Positions 33,256-40,817 of a stretch of 45,619 nucleotides of DNA are shown here, in pieces. Where the stretch lies: NCBI RefSeq assembly GCF_019024285.1, contig NZ_WMKZ01000035.1, forward strand, positions 1 to 45,619. The letters run 5' to 3'. The notes below the pieces were generated by a model. That model was not told where the DNA came from. It made no database searches and saw nothing but the letters and a program-made list of their open reading frames with translations. Origin of the DNA: Alkalihalobacterium elongatum (GTDB lineage Bacteria > Bacillota > Bacilli > Bacillales > Bacillaceae_F). Within the stretch, counting starts at the first letter, position 1. Each line of letters begins with the position of its first letter. The translations under genes were made by a program, and so were the position numbers.

Positions 33256-33296
33256 AGGCATAAGATAACTATCAGTCCTACAGGAGGGATAACATT

Positions 33297-33449
33297 ATGC
33301 GAAAAGCACTATGTAAAGTACTTATTTTTACTGTATTAATGGTTCCAACGTCTACAGCAGCTAAATCTGATATCTTAAAGCAAGATGATAGCACTTCAAA
33401 TGCCTACGAAGCTATTATCACTCCACAAACATTCCCGTTTGAACATTGA
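33297..33449 (+). CDS. PapR-like secreted signalling peptide precursor, 50 aa
   Basis: ATG with AGGAGG 8 nt upstream. MRKALCKVLIFTVLMVPTST is a Sec signal peptide, then a polar pro-region (AKSDILKQDDSTSNAYEAII) and the C-terminus TPQTFPFEH. PapR of the B. cereus group has this size and plan, and its active C-terminal heptapeptides end in PFEF or PFEH (for example LPFEF, and SDLPFEH in one pherotype). The expected mature signal here is PQTFPFEH or a C-terminal part of it, trimmed outside and re-imported by an oligopeptide permease encoded elsewhere. The divergent neighbour is the PlcR-like receptor. Identification rests on the C-terminus, the position and the operator together. Confidence 0.82.
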   Translation: MRKALCKVLIFTVLMVPTSTAAKSDILKQDDSTSNAYEAIITPQTFPFEH

Positions 33450-33470
33450 TATCCAATTTTACATTAAATG

Positions 33471-33540
33471 AAAATAGGATAGTGTATGCAGAGTTATAGA
33501 TCATAGATCAGTTATCTGCCCACTATCCTATTTATTTTTC
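33471..33540 (+). terminator. Terminator of the peptide gene
   Basis: aaataggatagtg / cactatcctattt stem with an inner hairpin (gcagagttat.../...gttatctgc) and a T-rich tail; 22 nt after the stop codon. Confidence 0.8.
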
Positions 33541-33597
33541 ACAGCTTAGAATGCTACTCCACTTGTTTTGCTATTTTTATTCCTTTTTTTTAGACCC

Positions 33598-33648
33598 TTG
33601 ACATACCCCCTACCCTATATTATAATCCAATTATACCTAACGGGGTAT
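33598..33648 (+). promoter_or_regulatory. Strong promoter with CsoR/CstR-type operator upstream of the VKOR-like gene
   Basis: TTGACA (33598-33603), 17-bp spacer, TATAAT (33621-33626) is a consensus sigma-A promoter. ATACCCCC (33603-33610) sits in the spacer, and ATACCTAACGGGGTAT (33633-33648) is a pseudo-palindrome covering the start site. TACCC/GGGTA sites are typical for CsoR-family repressors (CsoR for copper, CstR for persulfide). Which member acts here is unknown. Confidence 0.6.
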
Positions 33649-33671
33649 TATAATTAGATGGAGGGATTACT

Positions 33672-34316
33672 TTGAAAGAGATGGTATATGAAAAAACGAT
33701 AAATTTTAAAAGTAAAGAAACAGTTGCTGCGATGCATTCGTATGGATCTACTGTACCGAAATTATTTGCGGTCTTTACGGCGATTGCCGTAATTGGTTGG
33801 GCTGTGAGTATTTTCTTAACGGGAGTTCATTTCTGGGTACTTCCACTACCAGCAAGCTTTGATGTAACTGGAACACCGTGGGCGGTAATGACAAGTGAAT
33901 GGGCGTATGTGATGGGGATTCCACTTGCTTTAATGGGAGGATTTTATTACCTGACAACTCTCGTACTTTCTGGATTGTGGTTTCAAACACGTCATCCGTT
34001 AGTGCTTAAAGTGTTAACACCAATCACAATCATTGGTGTGATGTCTTCTGCATTCTTTGTGTATTTACAATTATTTGTCATTGAAGCGATTTGTCCTTTC
34101 TGTCTCGTATCTGCGGTAGCTACAGTGCTACTTTTAGTGCTTGAACTTGTGATGCTCCGCATGAGTAAATTACCACCACTTCGTGAACTTGTCCGTGATG
34201 CACGTTCTGCATTCGATCGTAAAGGCTTAACTTGGATGTTCCTTCTGTTTATCATAGCCTTACTTCCTGTGATTAGCTTCTGGTTCGCGACAATCATCCC
34301 AGCACCAGGTTCATAA
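33672..34316 (+). CDS. VKOR-family membrane protein lacking the loop cysteines
   Basis: 214 aa from a TTG start with GGAGGG 6 nt upstream. Five hydrophobic segments; the VKOR redox motif AICPFCLVSAVATV (CPFC) and the preceding MTSEWAYVMGIPLALMGG region are recognisable. VKOR proteins reduce quinones and pass oxidising power to thioredoxin-like partners for disulfide formation. The usual loop cysteine pair ahead of the SEW/SKY region is absent (GTPWAVMTSEW), and no thioredoxin domain is fused. It may work with different chemistry or partners. Membrane location is clear; the reaction is uncertain. The CsoR-type operator implies metal or sulfur-stress control. Confidence 0.75.
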   Translation: MKEMVYEKTINFKSKETVAAMHSYGSTVPKLFAVFTAIAVIGWAVSIFLTGVHFWVLPLPASFDVTGTPWAVMTSEWAYVMGIPLALMGGFYYLTTLVLSGLWFQTRHPLVLKVLTPITIIGVMSSAFFVYLQLFVIEAICPFCLVSAVATVLLLVLELVMLRMSKLPPLRELVRDARSAFDRKGLTWMFLLFIIALLPVISFWFATIIPAPGS

Positions 34317-34335
34317 TAATAAAGAACAGAAACAT

Positions 34336-34364
34336 TCTTGGCGGCCGAAATGGTCGCCTTTTTA
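34336..34364 (+). terminator. Terminator after the VKOR-like gene
   Basis: ggcggcc / ggtcgcc stem with a GAAA-containing loop and a TTTTT tail. Confidence 0.8.
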
Positions 34365-34435
34365 TAATACAAGAAAAATTCACAAAAAATTGCGCCCGTT
34401 AAAAACTTTTACTAAATAATTGACGATCACATCGT

Positions 34436-34464
34436 TTGAATCCGACGATCTTTCGTACTATAAT
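34436..34464 (+). promoter_or_regulatory. Sigma-A promoter of the DUF2200 gene
   Basis: TTGAAT (34436-34441), 17-bp spacer, TATAAT (34459-34464). Confidence 0.65.
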
Positions 34465-34499
34465 AATGAAAAAACATTTGAGCGAGGATGTTTCATGCC

Positions 34500-34850
34500 A
34501 TGGCCAAACATAAAATCTATACAATGAGTTTCGCAAGTGTCTATCCCCATTATGTTGCGAAGGCTGAGAAAAAAGGACGGACTAAATCAGAAGTCGATGA
34601 AATCATCCGTTGGTTGACAGGATATAACCAGGAAGAGTTAGAAGCACAACTGGAAAAACAGACTGACTTTGAGACCTTCTTTGCGGAAGCTCCTCAGTTG
34701 AATCCTTCGAGGGCTTTGATCAAAGGTGTGATATGCGGTGTACGAGTCGAAGACATTGAAGAACCAACTATGCAGGAAATTCGCTATTTAGACAAGCTGA
34801 TCGATGAGTTAGCAAAGGGAAAAGCAATGGAGAAGATTTTGCGGAAATAA
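34500..34850 (+). CDS. DUF2200 family protein
   Basis: 116 aa from ATG 34500 ([20 protein letters not shown]), the usual family start; an ATG four codons earlier is also open. [40 protein letters not shown] and [20 protein letters not shown] match DUF2200. Family members are about 115-120 aa, cytoplasmic, function unknown. Single-gene unit. Confidence 0.88.
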   Translation: MAKHKIYTMSFASVYPHYVAKAEKKGRTKSEVDEIIRWLTGYNQEELEAQLEKQTDFETFFAEAPQLNPSRALIKGVICGVRVEDIEEPTMQEIRYLDKLIDELAKGKAMEKILRK

Positions 34851-34955
34851 AAATTTTACCAATGGTGTATAGTGATGCGTGATGAACCACATCATATGGT
34901 GTCATAATAATTACTCTAAAATAGCTTTTCCCATTTCCAACTATTTTGCTCTTTA

Positions 34956-34983
34956 ATTCGGGGTGTCACAATGAAATGAACCT
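34956..34983. repeat. Dispersed repeat family E, short form
   Basis: attcggggtgtcacaatgaa then atgaacct; near-identical to 30725-30752. It lies in a 255-bp gap in which nothing else is recognisable. Confidence 0.6.
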
Positions 34984-35105
34984 AATAGTGGTGTCCCGTT
35001 ACTTGGTAAAACCAACCAAACCATCTAAAGTGTTTATAATTAAATATCTACATTAAATGTCCTTCCAACAGTAAATCCCAATGACTAATTACTATTATCC
35101 TATTA

Positions 35106-35933
35106 TTAAGCCGTTACTTTCTTTTTTCCCACTAAAATATAAATCAAATAACCAAAAACATTTAATAAAGCAAAGGCTATAACCCAACCAGCATTTAGTC
35201 GTCTATGATGATACGCGTTAATCGTTGCCCAAACCGTAAACAAAGTTGCATAAATTGCAATGCCTGCATTAAAAATGAAAGGGATAAAACCAAAAAGTTT
35301 TACTGATTCCATTTGCACATACCATTCGGTGCTTCCTAATGAATAACCTAAGTCAATTAACATCCAATTTGGTTTACTAGAAGAATTGAATACTCCATAT
35401 TCGTAAACTGGTGTAGCTTCATTCCAATGGTACGAAACAGAACCAGTTTCTGATACTCTTTCAACATCAGCCATTTTATAAATTTGAAGATTTAAAATTT
35501 GGCTTTTATCTTCTACTAAGGCGAATATTCCTGCTTTCATATTTTCAGAAATCACTTCTTGACCTTCTAAGCTATTGATTATTTCTCTAGCAACAATTAA
35601 GTTTTCGTTCATATCTGCTTCATCAAGTATCCATAAAACCCCACTAACAATAGAAGTAAGGGCAAAGAATATTAATGCTATATAAAGTATTCGTTTTGCG
35701 AATACTTTTTGTGTTTGAAATAATTGACCAACAACAGACCGCATCTCTTTTTCCCCACCAAATCTTTCAATTGCGATTTCTATTGCTTCTTGTTCCGTTT
35801 TCCCTTCTTTTTTTAGCTCAAGAACAGCTTCTAGTAAATGGTTTTTCATTTCTGATTTTAACTCTTCAATTTCTTCTCTATTTCCACCGACACTATGGTA
35901 AACCTCATCAACAAACGCTTCAATTTGTTTCAT
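35106..35933 (-). CDS. HAAS-domain membrane protein (permease-prefix type)
   Basis: 275 aa. Residues 1-75 form the HAAS / permease-prefix helical domain (IEELKSEMKNHLLEAVLELK, EQEAIEIAIERFGGEKEM), then a helix at about 83-102, an external region of about 110 residues and two or three C-terminal helices (GFIPFIFNAGIAIYATLFTV, VIAFALLNVFGYLIYILVGK). HAAS genes are usually cotranscribed with a PadR regulator, as here: its ATG overlaps the padR stop by 14 bp. They seem to act with the regulator in membrane or envelope responses; details unknown. Confidence 0.82.
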   Translation of the reverse strand: MKQIEAFVDEVYHSVGGNREEIEELKSEMKNHLLEAVLELKKEGKTEQEAIEIAIERFGGEKEMRSVVGQLFQTQKVFAKRILYIALIFFALTSIVSGVLWILDEADMNENLIVAREIINSLEGQEVISENMKAGIFALVEDKSQILNLQIYKMADVERVSETGSVSYHWNEATPVYEYGVFNSSSKPNWMLIDLGYSLGSTEWYVQMESVKLFGFIPFIFNAGIAIYATLFTVWATINAYHHRRLNAGWVIAFALLNVFGYLIYILVGKKKVTA

Positions 35934-36270
35934 TTTCTTCTCCCCCTTCTATAAATGAATCAATAATTTTTTTAACAAATTGCCATTCCTTTCGCTTTCT
36001 TTCAAAGCCTTCTTCACCTAAAGGCGTAAGTTTATAATATTTTCGTCTTCCCCCTGGTCCTTGTTCGTCACCCCAGTATGAAGAAATCCATTTATTTTTT
36101 TCTAATCGCTTTAATGAAAGATATAGCGTACCTTCCTTTAATTCAAATTGCTCTTCACTTTTTTCTCGAACTAATTTCGCTAACTCATAACCGTACATAT
36201 CTCTGCTATTTAAAAGTGAAAGAATTAATGTATCAATATGACCTTTTAAAACCTCTTTATTAACTTCCAA
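35920..36270 (-). CDS. PadR-family transcription regulator
   Basis: 116 aa, GGAGGTGG upstream. Winged helix with LKGHIDTLILSLLNSRDMYG, YELAKLVREKSEEQFELKEG, TLYLSLKRLEKNKWISSYWG and GRRKYYKLTPLGEEGFERKR, then a short C-terminal helix for dimerisation. It probably represses its own operon with the HAAS gene. The ligand is unknown. Confidence 0.92.
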   Translation of the reverse strand: MEVNKEVLKGHIDTLILSLLNSRDMYGYELAKLVREKSEEQFELKEGTLYLSLKRLEKNKWISSYWGDEQGPGGRRKYYKLTPLGEEGFERKRKEWQFVKKIIDSFIEGGEENETN

Positions 36271-36337
36271 ATTTGTCCACCTCCTATATTAGTTATAAAA
36301 CATATTACCTAATAAAGCAAGGTATTCTTTTTAAAAG

Positions 36338-36366
36338 GTATAAAAAAAAACTGCCATTATGACAGC
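36338..36366 (-). terminator. Terminator, minus strand
   Basis: ctgtca taa tggcag with a nine-T tail on the minus strand, downstream of the 172-aa gene region and upstream of the PadR operon. Confidence 0.6.
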
Positions 36367-36387
36367 CTTAATCTTTAACTATTCTGC

Positions 36388-36441
36388 TTCTATACTTCAA
36401 TAAAAGCTTTACTACTACAATCCCACTAAAGCATTCGTTAG
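36388..36441. repeat. Short dispersed repeat family F, copy 1
   Basis: tatacttcaataaaagcttt, actactacaatcccactaaa, gcattcgtta; it recurs at 37001-37054 with about 75 percent identity by eye, each time just after the stop of a lipoprotein-type gene. The centre forms a hairpin (gcttta...taaagc). Confidence 0.55.
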
Positions 36442-36450
36442 TAAAAATCC

Positions 36451-36969
36451 TTATTGGTCAGTTACAACTCCATCATCGAATGGTATGTCTTGAAATTGTG
36501 TTACTCCATATTTTTTATACATAATTCTTAACGAACTTATATCATTATTAAAGTTAGTAACATCCAGTTCTACACGTAATACGAGGTAAAAATCTTCGTC
36601 TACATGAAAATCCTTAACTTCAACTAAATCGTTATGTAGCCCTTCTTTGATTACATACTCTTCATCAAGGATACCTATTCGTTCTGAACTTGCTATAAAG
36701 GGTTGGATACGAATTTCATCATCATCTTTCGCCACAATACTTCCATCACTCTTTATAAATTCTATCTTTTCAATCGTGGGATTTCCGATACCCTCCCACC
36801 TAAAATTATAACCAAAATAATATGCATGATCGTCCTCGAAATGGTCTATTCCTAACGTCGAATGACTCAACTTTGTAAATTTGCCTTCATGGCTTATATA
36901 GTTAAATAACCCCCAACAACCTAGCACAAGAAGCATAGAAACAAGCATTATAACTATGGTTTTCTTCAT
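36451..36969 (-). CDS. Hypothetical lipoprotein, 172 aa
   Basis: MKKTIVIMLVSMLLVLGCWG is a signal peptide with possible lipobox LVLGC. The mature part is beta-rich and acidic (DHFEDDHAYYFGYNFRWEGI, GSIVAKDDDEIRIQPFIASS). Family unknown. It lies downstream of the Big_14-like lipoprotein gene, with a family F repeat between them. Confidence 0.62.
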   Translation of the reverse strand: MKKTIVIMLVSMLLVLGCWGLFNYISHEGKFTKLSHSTLGIDHFEDDHAYYFGYNFRWEGIGNPTIEKIEFIKSDGSIVAKDDDEIRIQPFIASSERIGILDEEYVIKEGLHNDLVEVKDFHVDEDFYLVLRVELDVTNFNNDISSLRIMYKKYGVTQFQDIPFDDGVVTDQ

Positions 36970-37000
36970 AACCTCTCTCCTCTTTGTTTTTATTAAACTA

Positions 37001-37054
37001 CTCTATACTTCAATTAACGCTTTACTGCTATATTCCAGTAAAGCTCTTCGTTAC
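37001..37054. repeat. Short dispersed repeat family F, copy 2
   Basis: tatacttcaattaacgcttt, actgctatattccagtaaag, ctcttcgtta. The central gctttactg / cagtaaagc stem may terminate transcription. Confidence 0.55.
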
Positions 37055-37071
37055 ACCCTATTTTTGTGTGG

Positions 37072-37554
37072 CTAATCAATTGTAAACTCCGCTATCAAAT
37101 GGTACTTATCAAAGTCTCCTGCTTCTCTAAAATCGAGTATCTCTTTCACTATACGGTAATCACCAATATCGAGACTTCCATAGAGCCAATCCCAATCAAC
37201 TGTCCATTCCCTAACATCTGTAGGCTCCAAGTCATAGCCAATGTCATTAAACCCGTAGTTGCCATCTAGGGCAACGGGGACTTGATACCATCTATCCTCG
37301 ATCTTCTTTTCCAACATAAAATATTCACCATAGATACATTGCTTGTCAGAGTTATTTTCAAATATTACAGTCAATCCAGTAGACGAGACCGTTCCTTCCT
37401 CTACACTAATCGTTACTCCATCGAGGTTGTTGACAGTTTCATATATTGTAGGTTCCCAGTCAGTTCCTTTAGGGCTATTACTAGAACTTCCGCACCCTGC
37501 TAAAATTATTAAACTCATTGTCACACAGAATAGCAAACCAAAATATCTCTTCAT
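37072..37554 (-). CDS. Lipoprotein with Big_14 immunoglobulin-like domain
   Basis: 160 aa. Signal peptide with lipobox LAGC (Cys21), then GTDWEPTIYETVNNLDGVTI and a domain ending DWLYGSLDIGDYRIVKEILD and FREAGDFDKYHLIAEFTID, the pattern of the Bacillus Big_14 domain (Ig-like, YGEYFMLEKKIEDRWYQVP). It is anchored outside the membrane, probably in protein-protein contacts. Function unknown. Confidence 0.8.
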   Translation of the reverse strand: MKRYFGLLFCVTMSLIILAGCGSSSNSPKGTDWEPTIYETVNNLDGVTISVEEGTVSSTGLTVIFENNSDKQCIYGEYFMLEKKIEDRWYQVPVALDGNYGFNDIGYDLEPTDVREWTVDWDWLYGSLDIGDYRIVKEILDFREAGDFDKYHLIAEFTID

Positions 37555-37608
37555 AATATCTCCCCCTTTTATTATTAGACGTATAATGGGAAATTAAGTT
37601 TCATTTAT

Positions 37609-37652
37609 GGGGTCTGTCCCCCACCGCTTTAAAGCAGTGGGGGTCAGACCCC
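37609..37652. repeat. REP palindrome, copy 6
   Basis: Short class: ggggtctgtccccc / accgctttaaagcagt / gggggtcagacccc. Its right flank attcccctac is identical to that of copy 7, so they share a recent history. Confidence 0.92.
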
Positions 37653-37726
37653 ATTCCCCTACATACTGCTTCTTTACTTTAGGCTCTTCTCGCAAAGGTT
37701 GTTGCTGTGAGGGATTTATAGAGACT

Positions 37727-38179
37727 TCAATTTCCATAATCATCTAAATCAGAGTAATGGTTATTCGAATAATACTTTCTTCTTAGATAAACAACGAATC
37801 CCCATTTAAATGGTAACATTAAGTAGATAATCACAATAAGAATCACAATCCACAACAAATCAATGAATTGTCGCTCTGCTAACAGTTCAAAAAAAACAAT
37901 AACTGGAGAGGAAAAAGTAAGAATAATCATTGACATGTTTAAGCCAGTTACTATAAAAGAGCCAGAATAATGTATTTCGTGTTTTACAATCCATTTCATC
38001 ATAAAATAATAGAGGATTAACAAAATAATGATTATAGTTAAGAAGACAAATAGTACGAACCCATTAAACCCTTCTTCTAAAACGTTTACCAAAGAAAAGA
38101 ATAGGAAAAAGAGATAAAAAATAAAAATTAGGAACAGTATCGGATATTGAATTAACCTAAGTAAACTGATTTTGTTCAA
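37727..38179 (-). CDS. Hypothetical membrane protein, 150 aa
   Basis: Four hydrophobic helices, about 10-32, 37-60, 72-97 and 105-130, with a charged Tyr/Asp-rich tail (RRKYYSNNHYSDLDDYGN). Starts MNKISLLRLIQYPILFLIFI with a GGAGAG ribosome site. Family unknown. Confidence 0.62.
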   Translation of the reverse strand: MNKISLLRLIQYPILFLIFIFYLFFLFFSLVNVLEEGFNGFVLFVFLTIIIILLILYYFMMKWIVKHEIHYSGSFIVTGLNMSMIILTFSSPVIVFFELLAERQFIDLLWIVILIVIIYLMLPFKWGFVVYLRRKYYSNNHYSDLDDYGN

Positions 38180-38415
38180 GAAAACTCTCCTCTTTTCAAT
38201 TCTTCTTATAACAAATTTGTGTTATAAACAACAATATTTACAAAAACTGTTCTTATACTAAAATGATTCTTTAGTTTAAGAAAATTTTCTATTCCATAGG
38301 CATAAAAGAAAAGCTGCATCTATTACAGCCCGTAATTTTACTAACGCAAACCGTTAGTGAAAAAGTTATGCTCTTGAACAGCTAAAATTAAAATAAATAA
38401 ATCCTGTATTCTTCA

Positions 38416-38946
38416 TTACATTAATTTAACTTTTTTAATCTTTACATTCTGTATAATAACTTTTTTGAATAAGTCTGCATCTTTTACTGATGTGAAGAAT
38501 TTTTTTGGAAGAACAATTGCCTTATTTTTAGAGATATACAGTTGAAATAATTCGTTATGTTCATAAACAGCGATTATATCATTCCATTCTATGTTGTTAA
38601 TTGACTTTTTTATTTTTTGAGTAATACCATCACAAGTAATAATATATGTCAGTTCATTTTGTAATATCTGGTCACTATTATACTCATTACGAATTCTTAT
38701 CTTCAAAATCACCCACATAATTAACAATATTAGACCAGAAAACATTGAAGCTAAGACTACCCCCACAAATTCTACAAGAGTCCTAGTCCCTGACACTACT
38801 CCTGAAGATATATATAGGATAAGAAAAGTGAAGAAAGACAGTATAAAAAAGAATAGTAATAATTTTTTGTGATGATAGTAGTTATGCTTCTGGTAATCAG
38901 CTATGGTTAATTTACCAGTAAGGATTATTTCATTGCTCGTATCCAT
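38416..38946 (-). CDS. YcxB-like family membrane protein
   Basis: 176 aa. Two adjacent helices (about 28-50 and 58-85), then a cytoplasmic C-terminal domain with the YcxB pattern: YIITCDGITQKIKKSINNIE, WNDIIAVYEHNELFQLYISK, NKAIVLPKKFFTSVKDADLF. YcxB-like proteins are common in Bacilli and uncharacterised. Monocistronic on the minus strand; the 235-bp gap downstream holds only weak hairpins. Confidence 0.75.
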   Translation of the reverse strand: MDTSNEIILTGKLTIADYQKHNYYHHKKLLLFFFILSFFTFLILYISSGVVSGTRTLVEFVGVVLASMFSGLILLIMWVILKIRIRNEYNSDQILQNELTYIITCDGITQKIKKSINNIEWNDIIAVYEHNELFQLYISKNKAIVLPKKFFTSVKDADLFKKVIIQNVKIKKVKLM

Positions 38947-39063
38947 AAGACCACTTCCTTTACTTCCATTAGATTGTTACCTTTTCCGATAGTGCATTAT
39001 TTTCTTTCACATTATTGAATATATCTGTTCTTCTGCTTCGTTTATTACATCTCCAAAAATGAC

Positions 39064-39579
39064 CTATCTCCAACTTTCTACTATCTCACCTTGTTGATCG
39101 TATCCAATAGCATTATCCATTTCCGCAAAGAACTCTTCTACGCTTATTGTTAGGTACGATGGAAATTCAGTTATAAAGGTATTGTTTTTCGCGTTAATTT
39201 CCTGATGTTTGCCATTTTTATATTGGATAACAAACTTATCTACTTCATGTTCATCTGTTTGAATTGCACCATGAATGATATTACCAACACCTTCAAAATG
39301 GTTAGCTGAAACAAAAAAAGGGAAACCACTTTCTGATTCAAAAGTCAAACCAACACTTTGTTTATTATCATATTTGTACTTCCCATTCTCATAATGGTAC
39401 ACGCCTAAAATATGTTGAGTCTGGTCCAAATAATAAACTAATTGCTTCTCTGCATCTTGATTGAGAATTTCTATTGGAGTTTTCCATTGACTTTGTACCG
39501 CTTCTTCAAGCGCCTCGTAGCCACTATTACAGCCAGATAAGATCAATAAAATGAGAATAAATACCGTCATATACTTCAT
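39064..39579 (-). CDS. Hypothetical lipoprotein, 171 aa
   Basis: Start placed at ATG 39579 (MKYMTVFILILLILSGCNSG), with lipobox LSGC; an ATG five codons earlier is less well placed. The mature domain contains AVQSQWKTPIEILNQDAEKQ, QTQHILGVYHYENGKYKYDN and FPFFVSANHFEGVGNIIHGA. It is probably extracytoplasmic. Family unknown. Confidence 0.65.
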   Translation of the reverse strand: MKYMTVFILILLILSGCNSGYEALEEAVQSQWKTPIEILNQDAEKQLVYYLDQTQHILGVYHYENGKYKYDNKQSVGLTFESESGFPFFVSANHFEGVGNIIHGAIQTDEHEVDKFVIQYKNGKHQEINAKNNTFITEFPSYLTISVEEFFAEMDNAIGYDQQGEIVESWR

Positions 39580-39670
39580 GGGAGTAATCACCAACCTATC
39601 ATTTTTTATAGATTTTGAGTTTATTCAACAAAATAGGAATCGCCCAAATCGATGTTAAGTAGTTAAACAT

Positions 39671-39868
39671 TTAATCTTTATATTGCTTCATCTTTCTTTT
39701 AATAAATAAAACAGCGACTATAAAAACAAAAAAAGTTCCTCCAAGAGTCCAAAAATGGTAGTCGATATTGGGAGGTCTGTGTATAAAACCATAAAAAATG
39801 ACTTGTATAGTCAGCGTGATAGCGAACATCCTGTTTAAAACAGATAGAATTTTTTCATATTTTTTCAC
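39671..39868 (-). CDS. Small two-helix membrane protein, 65 aa
   Basis: Helices at about 9-28 and 38-55 (FWTLGGTFFVFIVAVLFIKR), basic ends. A GGTAGAG ribosome site lies further upstream than ideal. No family recognised; it may be the last gene of a minus-strand group. Confidence 0.5.
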   Translation of the reverse strand: MKKYEKILSVLNRMFAITLTIQVIFYGFIHRPPNIDYHFWTLGGTFFVFIVAVLFIKRKMKQYKD

Positions 39869-39983
39869 TAAATATCAACTCTACCTTTCTAAAATATCAA
39901 TCTTTTACTATTAAACTGTCATAAAGCTACACGATAAGGATGGCCAAAAAGGTAGTTAAACATTATTGATAACCGTCTTTATT

Positions 39984-40604
39984 TTAACATAAATTCCCAA
40001 TAAACAGGAGGGGTCTGACCCCCACCGCTTTAAAGTAGTGGGGGTCAGACCCCATTCCCCTACCTCCACGAAACGATAGCCGATGAAAGGTATTAATATA
40101 CACAAACAGCTCTTCTCCAGTTACCTTCCTCGAATCGGATATGAGAGGAAGATACATAGCACGGTAGGTTTCTGGGACCCAAATGTAGTGATGGACATAC
40201 TCTGTGAGAAGAAAACCACATGATCGCCAAAAATCGATACGCCTTTTATTATCTGATGTTTCCTCTGACTCGACCTCAATAATTAATTTTGGGTACCGCT
40301 TATCAACTGCTTTCTGTCGCAGGTAATCAACAAAGTGTTTGCCAAGTCCATGGCCACGCTCTTTTTCAGATACTGCCAAATAATCAATGATCATCACACC
40401 GTCAGATTCGAGTTTCCCTGTGAGAGCCATAGCCACCACTCCCGATACGTTGTACCCCACATGAAGCTCGGCAATTCCTTTTGCAAACATATTTTTGATG
40501 ATCTTAGTCGGCTTAGCCCCCTTATTTCCAAATGCCTCTAAGTAGAGAGGAAGCGCGTCCTGCCAAAGTTTATCATCCCAATTACAAACGCTTATCATTT
40601 TCAT
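39984..40604 (-). CDS. GNAT-family N-acetyltransferase with a REP-derived C-terminal tail
   Basis: Start at ATG 40604 (MKMISVCNWDDKLWQDALPL), behind GGGAG. About 206 aa. GNAT core: GVMIIDYLAVSEKERGHGLG (acetyl-CoA binding RGHGLG), KLIIEVESEETSDNKRRIDF and WRSCGFLLTEYVHHYIWVP. Acts in the cytoplasm on an unknown amine. The last residues (GMGSDPHYFKAVGVRP and onward) are translated REP copy 7 and its flank; the native end was probably near FRGGRG. A stop and a start region are thus both bordered by REPs (copies 7 and 8). Confidence 0.82.
   Translation of the reverse strand: MKMISVCNWDDKLWQDALPLYLEAFGNKGAKPTKIIKNMFAKGIAELHVGYNVSGVVAMALTGKLESDGVMIIDYLAVSEKERGHGLGKHFVDYLRQKAVDKRYPKLIIEVESEETSDNKRRIDFWRSCGFLLTEYVHHYIWVPETYRAMYLPLISDSRKVTGEELFVYINTFHRLSFRGGRGMGSDPHYFKAVGVRPLLFIGNLC
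40010..40053. repeat. REP palindrome, copy 7
   Basis: Short class with two A-type arms: ggggtctgaccccc / accgctttaaagtagt / gggggtcagacccc. It lies inside the 3' end of the acetyltransferase reading frame. Confidence 0.92.
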
Positions 40605-40627
40605 AAGGATTTCTCCCATCATAGAGT

Positions 40628-40679
40628 GGGGTCTGTCCCCCACTGCGTTAATGCCTTACTGTGGTGGGGGTCAGACCCC
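40628..40679. repeat. REP palindrome, copy 8
   Basis: Long class: ggggtctgtccccc / actgcgttaatgccttactg-tggt / gggggtcagacccc, between the divergent acetyltransferase and LysM genes. Confidence 0.92.
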
Positions 40680-40817
40680 CATTCGTCATATTTTCCACAT
40701 TTTTATTATATATTTTGTTAATCGTGAAAAAAACGTAATGATGTTTTCACTACCCTTAACAACAAAACTACATCCCAAACTATCACGATGATCATAGGTA
40801 CAAAGGGAGTGAATGAT

